NCBI GenBank assembly: GCA_038326615.1
Contig: JBBQKF010000046.1
Span: 1 to 23,872, forward strand
Length of the DNA stretch: 23,872 bases
Reading direction: 5' to 3'
Source: JBBQKF01 sp038326615
GTDB taxonomy: Bacteria; Bacillota; Clostridia; Saccharofermentanales; UBA5734
The position numbers and the translations under genes are program-made. Below, one piece after another: positions 7,037 through 12,934 of this stretch (positions within the stretch are counted from its first letter, which is position 1; each line of letters starts with the position of its first letter). The notes under the pieces are model-generated. The model saw nothing but the letters and a program-made list of their open reading frames with translations, did not search any database and was not told where the DNA came from.

Positions 7037-7846
7037 ATGAAATTGGCAATTATAGGAATAGGTAATATGGGACAGGCTTTGGTAGAAGGCTTTTTAAAAA
7101 AAGAAGCAAGCTTGCCAGGCGAAATATATTTATATGATTACGAAACAAAAAAAGCTTCTGATTTTGCATCAAAAACAGGCTGTAACGTATGTAGCGTAGC
7201 TAGTGAAGCTGTAAAAGATGCTGATGTGGTTTTGCTTGCAGTCAAACCACAAGTTATGAAAGTTGTAATTGATGGAATTAAGGGGGTTATTAGAAAAGAC
7301 GTGCTTGTTTTATCAATTGCTGCTGGGATTTCGATAAACACACTTAAATCGTCTTTTGAATCTGACGATATTTCTATAGTAAGAATTATGCCGAATACGC
7401 CTGCCCTTGTTGGAGAAGGTGCAAGTGCACTTTGTTTCTACAATCTATCTGACAAACAACAGGAATATTGTATGAAACTTTTTGAAACTTGTGGAATTGC
7501 CGTACGGGTCGAAGAGAAAGTAATGGATGCTGTTACCGGGCTTTCCGGAAGTGGTCCTGCTTATGCAATGATATTTATAGAAGCAATGGCTGACGCAGGT
7601 GTCAAAATGGGATTAACCAGGGATGTTGCAATAAAACTTGCTGCTATGACTTTGAAAGGCGCAGCTACGATGGTCCTCGAAACAGGAAAGCATCCAGCAG
7701 AATTGAAAGATCAGGTTTGTTCTCCTGGGGGCACAACCATTGCTGCTGTTCATGCACTCGAAAAGGGCGGATTTCGCGGAGCAGTGATGGATGCAGTTTG
7801 CGCTTCAGCACAGAAATCGAAAGAACTTGCAGCGGAGAACAAATAA
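7037..7846 (+). CDS. proC: pyrroline-5-carboxylate reductase
   Basis: ProC reduces 1-pyrroline-5-carboxylate to L-proline with NAD(P)H, the last step of proline synthesis, in the cytoplasm. The 269-residue length is normal. The N-terminal Rossmann motif IIGIGNMGQALVEGF binds the cofactor, ADVVLLAVKPQ marks the next conserved strand, and RIMPNTPALVGEGA is the family's MPN segment. The C-terminal dimer domain carries the signature VTGLSGSGPAYAMIFIEAMA plus QVCSPGGTTIAAVHALE. ATG 7037 is chosen over TTG 7022 because GGGGGA at 7024-7029 fits it. It is a single-gene unit with no proA/proB beside it and no clear terminator. Confidence 0.97.
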   Translation: MKLAIIGIGNMGQALVEGFLKKEASLPGEIYLYDYETKKASDFASKTGCNVCSVASEAVKDADVVLLAVKPQVMKVVIDGIKGVIRKDVLVLSIAAGISINTLKSSFESDDISIVRIMPNTPALVGEGASALCFYNLSDKQQEYCMKLFETCGIAVRVEEKVMDAVTGLSGSGPAYAMIFIEAMADAGVKMGLTRDVAIKLAAMTLKGAATMVLETGKHPAELKDQVCSPGGTTIAAVHALEKGGFRGAVMDAVCASAQKSKELAAENK

Positions 7847-7960
7847 CTAGTACAACGCACTAGGGTCATAACATACTAATCAAGTCAATGTCGAATAAAA
7901 CTTGGTCAATGTGAAAAGGTAAAAGTATTATTTTGATATCTGGACCAAGAATTTAGAAAA

Positions 7961-8077
7961 GAAAGAGTCAAAAGAAAGGATCAAAATAGAGAATCAAAAG
8001 AAAGAATCAAAAGAAAGAATCAAAAGAAAGAATCAAAAGAAAGAATCAAAAGAAAGAATCAAAAGAAAGAATCAAAG
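7961..8077 (+). repeat. 13-bp tandem array, nine units
   Basis: Nine contiguous 13-bp units with consensus GAAAGAATCAAAA span the region. The five units from 8000 to 8064 are identical, the ninth differs only at its last base, and the first three are degenerate, so expansion is recent at the right side. The period is not a multiple of three, all purine-rich on the plus strand, and no gene crosses it. It lies about 110 bases after proC. Confidence 0.92.
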
Positions 8078-8182
8078 ATAAGAGTATAAGAACTGAAATT
8101 AGAAATTAACAAATAGTATGAGCAGAGAAAATAAGAAATTAATATTAGTAGAGATTATTATGAAATATAAGTATAAAAAATT

Positions 8183-8345
8183 AACAAGACTATTGCGTTT
8201 ACTCAGTATAACCAGATATTCTTGATTATATAAAGCAAGAATGCACTGTAACTAAACAAATTGATATTGTAGAAATAGTGATTTCTTAATTATTTCAATA
8301 GAATAATGGATTTATAATACTTACTGTGTAAACGTGATTATTATT
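8183..8345 (+). mobile_element. MITE-like element, copy A (~154 bp core)
   Basis: The core 8189-8342 aligns along its length with 21948-22099 with about 20 differences (roughly 87% identity, counted by eye). Its ends are inverted: ACTATTGCGTTTACTCAGTA at the left and TTACTGTGTAAACGTGATT at the right, and the better-kept TIR is seen in copy B (14 of 17). A perfectly conserved internal hairpin AGAAAT-AGTG-ATTTCT lies near the centre. No reading frame is conserved. These features fit a miniature inverted-repeat element mobilised by a transposase elsewhere, or alternatively a dispersed structured RNA. Confidence 0.75.
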
Positions 8346-8380
8346 AAAATTAATATTTAAAATCAATATTTAACCTCATG

Positions 8381-8452
8381 TAGCAAGAATTCTCCCTCCT
8401 CTATTCAACCTTACTCGCGAATGCGAGAAGAATAGGTGGGAGATGATTGCTA
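8381..8452 (+). other. 72-nt nested perfect-stem hairpin
   Basis: Four helices nest in order: TAGCAA/TTGCTA (8381-8386 with 8447-8452), TCTCCC/GGGAGA (8391-8396 with 8438-8443), CTATTC/GAATAG (8401-8406 with 8430-8435), and CTCGC/GCGAG around a GAAT loop (8414-8427). Short internal loops separate them. No T-run follows on either strand, so it is not an intrinsic terminator. It lies 30 bases before an orphan promoter and about 500 bases before the tnpB remnant. It may be a transposon end structure, a structured RNA or a REP-like element. Confidence 0.75.
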
Positions 8453-8484
8453 CTTGTACCTTGACAATTATTATACAACTAAGC

Positions 8485-8513
8485 TTGACGAATTGCGATA
8501 CTAATGGTATACG
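8485..8513 (+). promoter_or_regulatory. orphan near-consensus promoter
   Basis: TTGACG (8485-8490) and TATACG (8508-8513) are spaced 17 bp with a TGG extended -10. No credible protein-coding gene follows within 400 bases, so any product would be an RNA or the transcript of the decayed tnpB. Confidence 0.6.
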
Positions 8514-8517
8514 AGTT

Positions 8518-8593
8518 TATTGCGCTGTACGCAATATTTCTTTGAAAAAGGTAGCGGGGTATGAAACCTATTGAATAGCAATACCAATATTGC
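8518..8593 (+). ncRNA. possible structured RNA after the orphan promoter
   Basis: Just past the predicted start of the 8485-8513 promoter come TATTGCG/CGCAATA (8518-8524 with 8530-8536), a nested GGTAT..TATTG-AATAG-CAATACC hairpin near 8559-8585, and a long-range GCAATATT (8531-8538) to AATATTGC (8586-8593) pairing that competes with the first hairpin. Two alternative folds around a shared strand can suggest a switch or a processed RNA, but AT-rich DNA gives such pairings by chance. No known RNA family is recognised. Confidence 0.3.
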
Positions 8594-8694
8594 AGGATAT
8601 CGAAGAGAAGATAGCAAAATCCATAGCGAAACCAAACAAAATATTAAGCATCTGTAAACATTCAAAAATCGGTCGAATAATGAATGATTTCCAA

Positions 8695-8723
8695 TTGGAA
8701 TATTGCGTTATTTTTGGTATAAT
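8695..8723 (+). promoter_or_regulatory. second orphan promoter, upstream of tnpB remnant
   Basis: TTGGAA (8695-8700) and a perfect TATAAT (8718-8723) are 17 bp apart with a TGG extension. It points toward the truncated tnpB about 230 bases downstream and could be that element's old promoter. Confidence 0.55.
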
Positions 8724-8953
8724 TATAGCAGTTAATAAAGCCTGTGATACCTTATATTATTGCATATACTACAATTTCCAAACAATTTGTATATTGATAA
8801 TTATCAGACGAAAATAATTATAGGAAATGCCCAATCCTTACCATTATTCTCACATCTTCATCAATGCATTCTGCCAAATATCTTTTCCCCAGTCAATACA
8901 CCAAATTCATTAATTTGCGTTATACACATATTATTTTAACGGGAGAACTGCTT

Positions 8954-9256
8954 ATAAACATCGCTTACATGTATCGCATATATCCCAATAGTGAACAATC
9001 AAAACTTATTGCCAGGACCTTCGGTTGTGTCAGGAAGGTGTATAACCTTTTGCTGGAGAACAGTATTAAACTATACGAACAATCTAAACTTGGAACAGGA
9101 GTATTCGAAAGTCAAAAGCCGAAAACTCCGGCTAGTTTCAAAGTTGATCACGAGTATCTGAAGGAAGTTGACAGCCTTGCGCTTGCCAACGCTCAGCTTA
9201 ATGTCAAGAGAGCATTCAAGAACTTCCATAATAATCCTTCAATAGGATGTAATTAG
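8954..9256 (+). pseudogene. tnpB: truncated IS200/IS605-type tnpB (N-terminal part)
   Basis: About 94 residues match the N-terminal end of TnpB/OrfB proteins: YMYRIYPNSEQSKLIARTFG, CVRKVYNLLLENSIKLYEQS, and SLALANAQLNVKRAFKNFHN. TnpB is an RNA-guided endonuclease of about 370-430 residues, so more than three quarters, including the RuvC active site and zinc finger, is gone. Similarity stops near 9230, where the sequence joins a copy of the DUF1934 gene leader, and the frame ends at 9256. The expected start codon position (8954, seven bases after GGGAGA) is ATA, which looks like a mutated ATG; ATG 8969 is the next option. No tnpA is present. This is a dead remnant. Confidence 0.85.
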
Positions 9257-9319
9257 TAGAAATCAAATTATTAATTAACAGACTAAAAGAATGTAATGAA
9301 AAGAGTGAACGAATGAATA
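9243..9319 (+). repeat. 77-bp duplicate of the DUF1934 gene leader (copy 1)
   Basis: The segment repeats 9642-9718 with only 3 differences in 77 bases. It includes the leader, ribosome-binding region and first codons (ATGAAT) of the downstream gene. Copy 1 is abutted on the left by the tnpB remnant and runs on into a short frame that ends within the next repeat and element. The offset is 399 bases. Confidence 0.95.
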
Positions 9320-9340
9320 ATAATGTTGAAGTAAAATATT

Positions 9341-9510
9341 TGGTTCGGGTGTCAAAAGTTAACCGGACAGCTGTATGTTAAAAAAGTTGATGTAATCGCC
9401 AAATATTGGCCATTACAAGCAATCTGGCATTTGAAATCTTCTTAAGTCATAGTCGAGCAAAATCTGACTAATCACAATAAATAAAAATCATGCTTTTGAC
9501 ACCCGAACCA
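9341..9510 (+). mobile_element. 170-bp MITE with 18-bp perfect TIR
   Basis: The ends TGGTTCGGGTGTCAAAAG (9341-9358) and its exact complement (9493-9510) are perfect over 18 bp, and no open frame lies inside. TATT flanks both sides (9337-9340, 9511-9514). The target was a 32-bp tandem repeat whose undisrupted second unit has TATT only once at this site, which confirms TATT as a 4-bp target duplication. The parental IS family is not identified. Confidence 0.9.
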
Positions 9511-9570
9511 TATTTTTAGTTTTATAATATTTTGAAGTAAAATATTTTTAGTTTTATAATATTTTGAAGT
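9511..9570 (+). repeat. 32-bp tandem repeat interrupted by the MITE
   Basis: Units begin at 9511 and 9543, and the second matches the first over its 28 bases to 9570. The tail of a preceding unit (TTGAAGTAAAA then TATT) is seen at 9326-9340, left of the MITE, so the array existed before insertion. Confidence 0.88.
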
Positions 9571-9641
9571 TGATATATAAAAAAGATATCAATTTATACG
9601 CTGGAAGTGATTTAATAAACATATAGCCACAATAAAATTAT

Positions 9642-9718
9642 TAGGATATAATTAGCAGAAATCAAATTATTAATTAACAGACTAAAAGAAAGTAATGAAA
9701 AGAGTGAACGAATGAATA
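9642..9718 (+). repeat. 77-bp duplicate, copy 2, native leader of DUF1934 gene
   Basis: This is the functional copy, joined to the intact gene at 9712. It includes a TATAAT at 9647-9652 that may be the gene's -10; copy 1 has a G in that box (TGTAAT), so promoter strength may differ. The -35 is weak. Confidence 0.9.
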
Positions 9719-10152
9719 TTAACCCCGATAAAAAAAATGTTACAGTAAGAATTAAAAGTGAACAATCAGAATACGGTGAAAGACCGATGAAGATTGAACA
9801 GACTGCGGATGGGTTTTTGTGCAAATCTGGGAACGACTGGAATCTGACTTATAAAGAAGCCAAGGAAAGTGGGCTTGACGATACGTATACAACGGTTTTT
9901 TTCAAGGCTGATGGAACCGTTTCCATGGACAGACTAGGGTTTAATCAGATGTACATGGAGTTTGTTGAAGGTAAACGCCATATTACAAGAATGGAAACTC
10001 CATATGGCATTTTAGATATCGGAGTTCTTACAAACAAAGTACGTGTCAGGTTGAATGAAAATGGCGGGATGATGTCTTTGTCCTATGCAATTAATCTTAA
10101 CAATGATTATCCTGTCGAAACAAAAATGACGATGAGAATAACCGCAAAATAA
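9712..10152 (+). CDS. DUF1934 family protein (YwiB-like beta-barrel)
   Basis: The 146-residue product fits DUF1934, a small calycin/lipocalin-like beta-barrel family of unknown function exemplified by B. subtilis YwiB. The pattern fits: an N-terminal VTVRIKSEQ strand, then alternating strands ending in ILDIGVLTNKVRVRLNENGGMMSLSYAINLNN. The family ending, ETKMTMRIT, is present. No signal peptide or membrane segment is seen, so it is cytoplasmic. ATG 9712 has only a weak ribosome site (AAAGAG). Its 5' leader and start are duplicated about 400 bases upstream. In other Clostridia the gene often stands near argS; here it precedes yceD with its own spacing. Function remains unknown. Confidence 0.8.
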   Translation: MNINPDKKNVTVRIKSEQSEYGERPMKIEQTADGFLCKSGNDWNLTYKEAKESGLDDTYTTVFFKADGTVSMDRLGFNQMYMEFVEGKRHITRMETPYGILDIGVLTNKVRVRLNENGGMMSLSYAINLNNDYPVETKMTMRITAK

Positions 10153-10244
10153 TATTTATTTCATAAAAATTTATAAAATATATACTAAAAGGTGGCAAGT
10201 GTGTAGAATTTATTGTATTTTGCGCGGATAAATTGATTTGCATA

Positions 10245-10273
10245 TTGACAAATTGGGCTTTTTGTTACATAAT
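10245..10273 (+). promoter_or_regulatory. promoter for yceD-rpmF
   Basis: A perfect TTGACA (10245-10250) is followed after 17 bp by CATAAT (10268-10273). The predicted start near 10280 leaves a short leader with AGGAGG before yceD. Confidence 0.9.
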
Positions 10274-10298
10274 ATTGAACGCGTCTTAGGAGGTTCAA

Positions 10299-10823
10299 AT
10301 GCGAGTAGAGATAAGAACAATTATACGAAACATTGGTTCTTCGATAGAAATTAAGACCAAAATCAGCCCAGAGGAAATTGAGCTTTCTTATCAGGATATT
10401 GAATTCACGCAGGATGTTGAATTTGAAGGATCGGTGACGAGTGCGGATAAGGACTTAATGATTCTCAAAGGGATTGCAGGTACGGTTATAAAGTCGCAGT
10501 GTGCGCGGTGCCTTAAAGATGTGGAGACACGAATTGTAGCAGATATTAATGCGACATTCAAATCACATTATCAACGCGATACAGACCTAACCAGAGAAGC
10601 TGATCCAGAAGAAGAATATACTTATGAAGGATATTCTATTGAGCTAGATAAGGTTTTAAAAGACAGTCTGATTTTGGCTCTCCCATCGAAATTTATTTGC
10701 AGTGAAGACTGCAAAGGGTTTTGCGAATGGTGCGGCAACAATCTGAATGAAAAAGACTGCAAATGCAAAGATGAACATGCAAGTGGGAATTCTTTGTTTG
10801 AAAAATTGAGAAATTTGCTATAG
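10299..10823 (+). CDS. yceD: YceD/DUF177 family protein, cysteine-rich
   Basis: YceD (DUF177) is almost always encoded just before rpmF, and in plants and E. coli it is linked to 23S rRNA accumulation; the exact activity is unresolved. The 174-residue product has the family's CARCL motif (Cys 68 and 71) and a second cluster ICSEDCKGFCEWCGNNLNEKDCKCK (Cys 134-156), so it may bind zinc; the second CxxxCxxxCxxC is the typical YceD C-terminal motif. AGGAGG sits five bases before ATG 10299. rpmF follows after 45 bases with its own GGAGG, so the two form an operon. The classical Firmicute continuation, fapR-plsX, is absent here. Confidence 0.9.
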   Translation: MRVEIRTIIRNIGSSIEIKTKISPEEIELSYQDIEFTQDVEFEGSVTSADKDLMILKGIAGTVIKSQCARCLKDVETRIVADINATFKSHYQRDTDLTREADPEEEYTYEGYSIELDKVLKDSLILALPSKFICSEDCKGFCEWCGNNLNEKDCKCKDEHASGNSLFEKLRNLL

Positions 10824-10868
10824 AGGTATGGAAATTTAACCGCTATAGACATCATGGAGGTATTAGCA

Positions 10869-11054
10869 ATGGCAAATCCAAAACGTAAATGGTCCCACGC
10901 AAGGACAGGTCTGAGAAGAGCAAACTGGAAACTTACAGTTCCAGGATTAGTTGATTGCCCGCAATGTCATACACTTAAGATGGCACACAAAGTCTGCAAG
11001 ACTTGTGGTTATTATGCTGGCAAAGAAGTCGTCAAAATGCAGGAGACAAAGTAA
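10869..11054 (+). CDS. rpmF: 50S ribosomal protein L32 (zinc form)
   Basis: L32 is a small protein of the 50S subunit. The 61-residue product starts MANPKRKWSHARTGLRRANW, close to the family's MAVPKRKTSKSR. It carries both zinc CxxC pairs (C30/C33 and C43/C46 in DCPQCH and VCKTCGYY), so it is the zinc-bound C+ form. ATG 10869 is chosen over 10854 because the GGAGG at 10857-10861 is seven bases before 10869, and L32 begins MA. It is cotranscribed with yceD. Confidence 0.96.
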   Translation: MANPKRKWSHARTGLRRANWKLTVPGLVDCPQCHTLKMAHKVCKTCGYYAGKEVVKMQETK

Positions 11055-11089
11055 TCTGCATTTTTACGAATATTCGCTTTAAGACATGA

Positions 11090-11135
11090 AGCAGTGGGCG
11101 GAAAGCTAATTTGATGTTTTTCACTCGCTGTTTTT
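11090..11135 (+). terminator. weak terminator candidate after rpmF
   Basis: AGCAGTG (11090-11096) can pair with CACT-c-GCT (11122-11129, one bulged C), followed by five T within CTGTTTTTC. The loop is about 25 nt. The fit is imperfect, so read-through into the DUF512 gene is possible. Confidence 0.35.
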
Positions 11136-11168
11136 CTTGTTCTTATAAGAAACAATATGAGGATGTAA

Positions 11169-12683
11169 ATGACTAGGATCAAAAACAGAATTTGTGCGGT
11201 CGCACCCGATAGTATCGCACTTGAACTCGGTATAGAGGCAGGGGATTGTTTAATTTGCGTTAACCAGACTCCTGTAATTGACGTTTTTGATTATCGCATG
11301 AGAACTACTGTAAATGATGTTTTGCTCGAAATAGAGAAGCAATCCGGAGAAATCGTCGAATATGAAATCGAGAAAGATGAGTACGACGATATTGGAATGG
11401 AATTTGATGATGTTTTGATGGATGACGGCAAAGGGTGTAGCAATAAATGTGTTTTTTGCTTTATTGATCAGCTTCCGAAAGATATGCGCGAATCCCTTTA
11501 TTTCAAAGATGATGACTTAAGACTTTCTTTCCTTACGGGAAATTACGTTACATTGACAAATCAAAGTGATAAAGAGCTTGATAGACTTATATCTTACAAG
11601 CTTTCTCCTATGAATATTTCTGTGCATACAACAAACCCCTCATTGCGAATCGAAATGATGCGAAATAAAAATGCAGGAAATATTTTTAATCAATTAAAGA
11701 AAATTGCTGTTGCAGGCATTATGATTAATTGCCAAATTGTTCTTTGCCCTGGCATAAATGATGGGGATGCGTTTGAACAAACTTTGTCGGATCTTTTTGC
11801 ATTAGGAAACCAGATTCAAAGTATCGCAGCGGTACCTGTTGGCCTTACGAAATTTCGTGCCCAAAATGGCACTGCACATCTTAAGCCTTTTGGACAGTCA
11901 AGTGCAAAAAAAATTATTGAAACAATTACTAATTATCAGCAAAAAATGCTTTCACAAAGGGGCGAACGAATAGTATTTGCCTCAGACGAGCTTTATATAA
12001 AAGCAGGAATGCCTGTTCCTGATGCTTCATCCTATGATGATTTTCCGCAGCTCGAAAATGGAGTAGGCATGGTTTCTTTGTTTTTAAAAGAAATGCAAGA
12101 TGAAATTTCATCAAGAATCGATAAGTCTGGGGAATTTGATCTTATTGTCAAAAATTTAAAAAATGAAAATAATTTAGAAAATGAAATGCTAGATGAAAAT
12201 TCCATTGGTCATGATAATCATGAAACAGGTAATGGTAATGGTACTGGTAAAAATATTGAGGCAAAAACAGGGAAAAAGAAAATAATAATAATAACAGGAG
12301 TTGACGCTCAGCCTTTTATTGAGAAATTTACCTCTCAACTTGGTGCTTTATACAACAGCGAGTTTGTTGTTAAAGCGATAAGAAATGAATTTTTCGGAGA
12401 AAGCGTTACTGTTGCAGGGCTGCTTACAGGGTCTGACATAATTAGAGAACTTTCTTCTACGGATTATATCGGAATTTATGATATGATAATTATACCATCT
12501 TGCATGCTTCGTGCAGGCGAAAAGGTTTTTCTGGATGATGTTACTGTGTCAGATGTAAAAAAGGCATTAAGGATTCATGTAGAAGTTGCTTCACCTGATG
12601 CAGAAGGACTGTTCAATAGGCTTGACGATATTTTTAAAATTAAAAAACCTAAAGACGACAGGAATAGAAAACGGCTAAATTGA
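11169..12683 (+). CDS. DUF512 protein with PDZ-like and radical-SAM domains
   Basis: The 504-residue product combines an N-terminal PDZ-like domain (about 1-75, AVAPDSIALELGIEAGDCLICVNQ), a radical-SAM core with CSNKCVFC (Cys 90, 94, 97, CxxxCxxC for a 4Fe-4S cluster) followed by DLRLSFLTGNYVTLTN and ISVHTTNPSLR, and a C-terminal DUF512 domain (about 375-495). This architecture is widespread in Clostridia and cyanobacteria, usually beside der; the reaction is unknown. Typical lengths are about 430-460, and this one is longer because a low-complexity, Asn/Glu/Gly-rich linker (about residues 325-375) has been inserted before KKKIIIITG. Its DNA there contains GGTAAT-type hexamer repeats. GAGG lies before ATG 11169. 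Confidence 0.9.
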   Translation: MTRIKNRICAVAPDSIALELGIEAGDCLICVNQTPVIDVFDYRMRTTVNDVLLEIEKQSGEIVEYEIEKDEYDDIGMEFDDVLMDDGKGCSNKCVFCFIDQLPKDMRESLYFKDDDLRLSFLTGNYVTLTNQSDKELDRLISYKLSPMNISVHTTNPSLRIEMMRNKNAGNIFNQLKKIAVAGIMINCQIVLCPGINDGDAFEQTLSDLFALGNQIQSIAAVPVGLTKFRAQNGTAHLKPFGQSSAKKIIETITNYQQKMLSQRGERIVFASDELYIKAGMPVPDASSYDDFPQLENGVGMVSLFLKEMQDEISSRIDKSGEFDLIVKNLKNENNLENEMLDENSIGHDNHETGNGNGTGKNIEAKTGKKKIIIITGVDAQPFIEKFTSQLGALYNSEFVVKAIRNEFFGESVTVAGLLTGSDIIRELSSTDYIGIYDMIIIPSCMLRAGEKVFLDDVTVSDVKKALRIHVEVASPDAEGLFNRLDDIFKIKKPKDDRNRKRLN

Positions 12684-12776
12684 AATGAAATTAGTTTGAT
12701 AATACTAAATTAAAAAATATCTAGCATCAAAATTGGGAAATTTATATTAGCATATGAGAAAATTAGAGAAATGATG

Positions 12777-12854
12777 AAAAAAGCAAAAGCAAAAGTAAAA
12801 GTAAAATTAGAAAGTTAAAGTAAAATTAAAAAGTAAAAGCAAAAGTAAAAGTAA
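12777..12854 (+). repeat. AAAAGY hexamer simple repeat
   Basis: Degenerate hexamers AAAAGC, AAAAGT and AAAATT fill about 78 bases between the DUF512 gene and der. The plus strand is nearly pure purine. No promoter is convincing in this spacer. Confidence 0.85.
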
Positions 12855-12934
12855 TAAACAATAAACCATAAATAAACCTAAGAAACAACAAAAACAGTAC
12901 TGCGCTTAGCATTGAATATACGGAGGAAATAAAC

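Noticed and set aside
7901..7949. CTTGGTC/GACCAAG inverted repeat after proC as terminator
   Set aside because: A 7-bp stem with a 35-nt loop and no T-run is too weak to call.
7961..8077. CRISPR array
   Set aside because: The units are contiguous 13-mers without spacers, and no cas gene is present.
8189..8600. group I intron or IStron (intron plus IS605) upstream of tnpB
   Set aside because: Considered because structured DNA precedes a tnpB. I could not find the conserved P7 core (GACTA-type R and S elements) in the right place, and the shared part recurs alone at 21948.
8590..8817. 75-residue frame on the plus strand
   Set aside because: No ribosome site, low-complexity Ile/Lys-rich peptide, and it contains the TATAAT of the second orphan promoter; likely chance.
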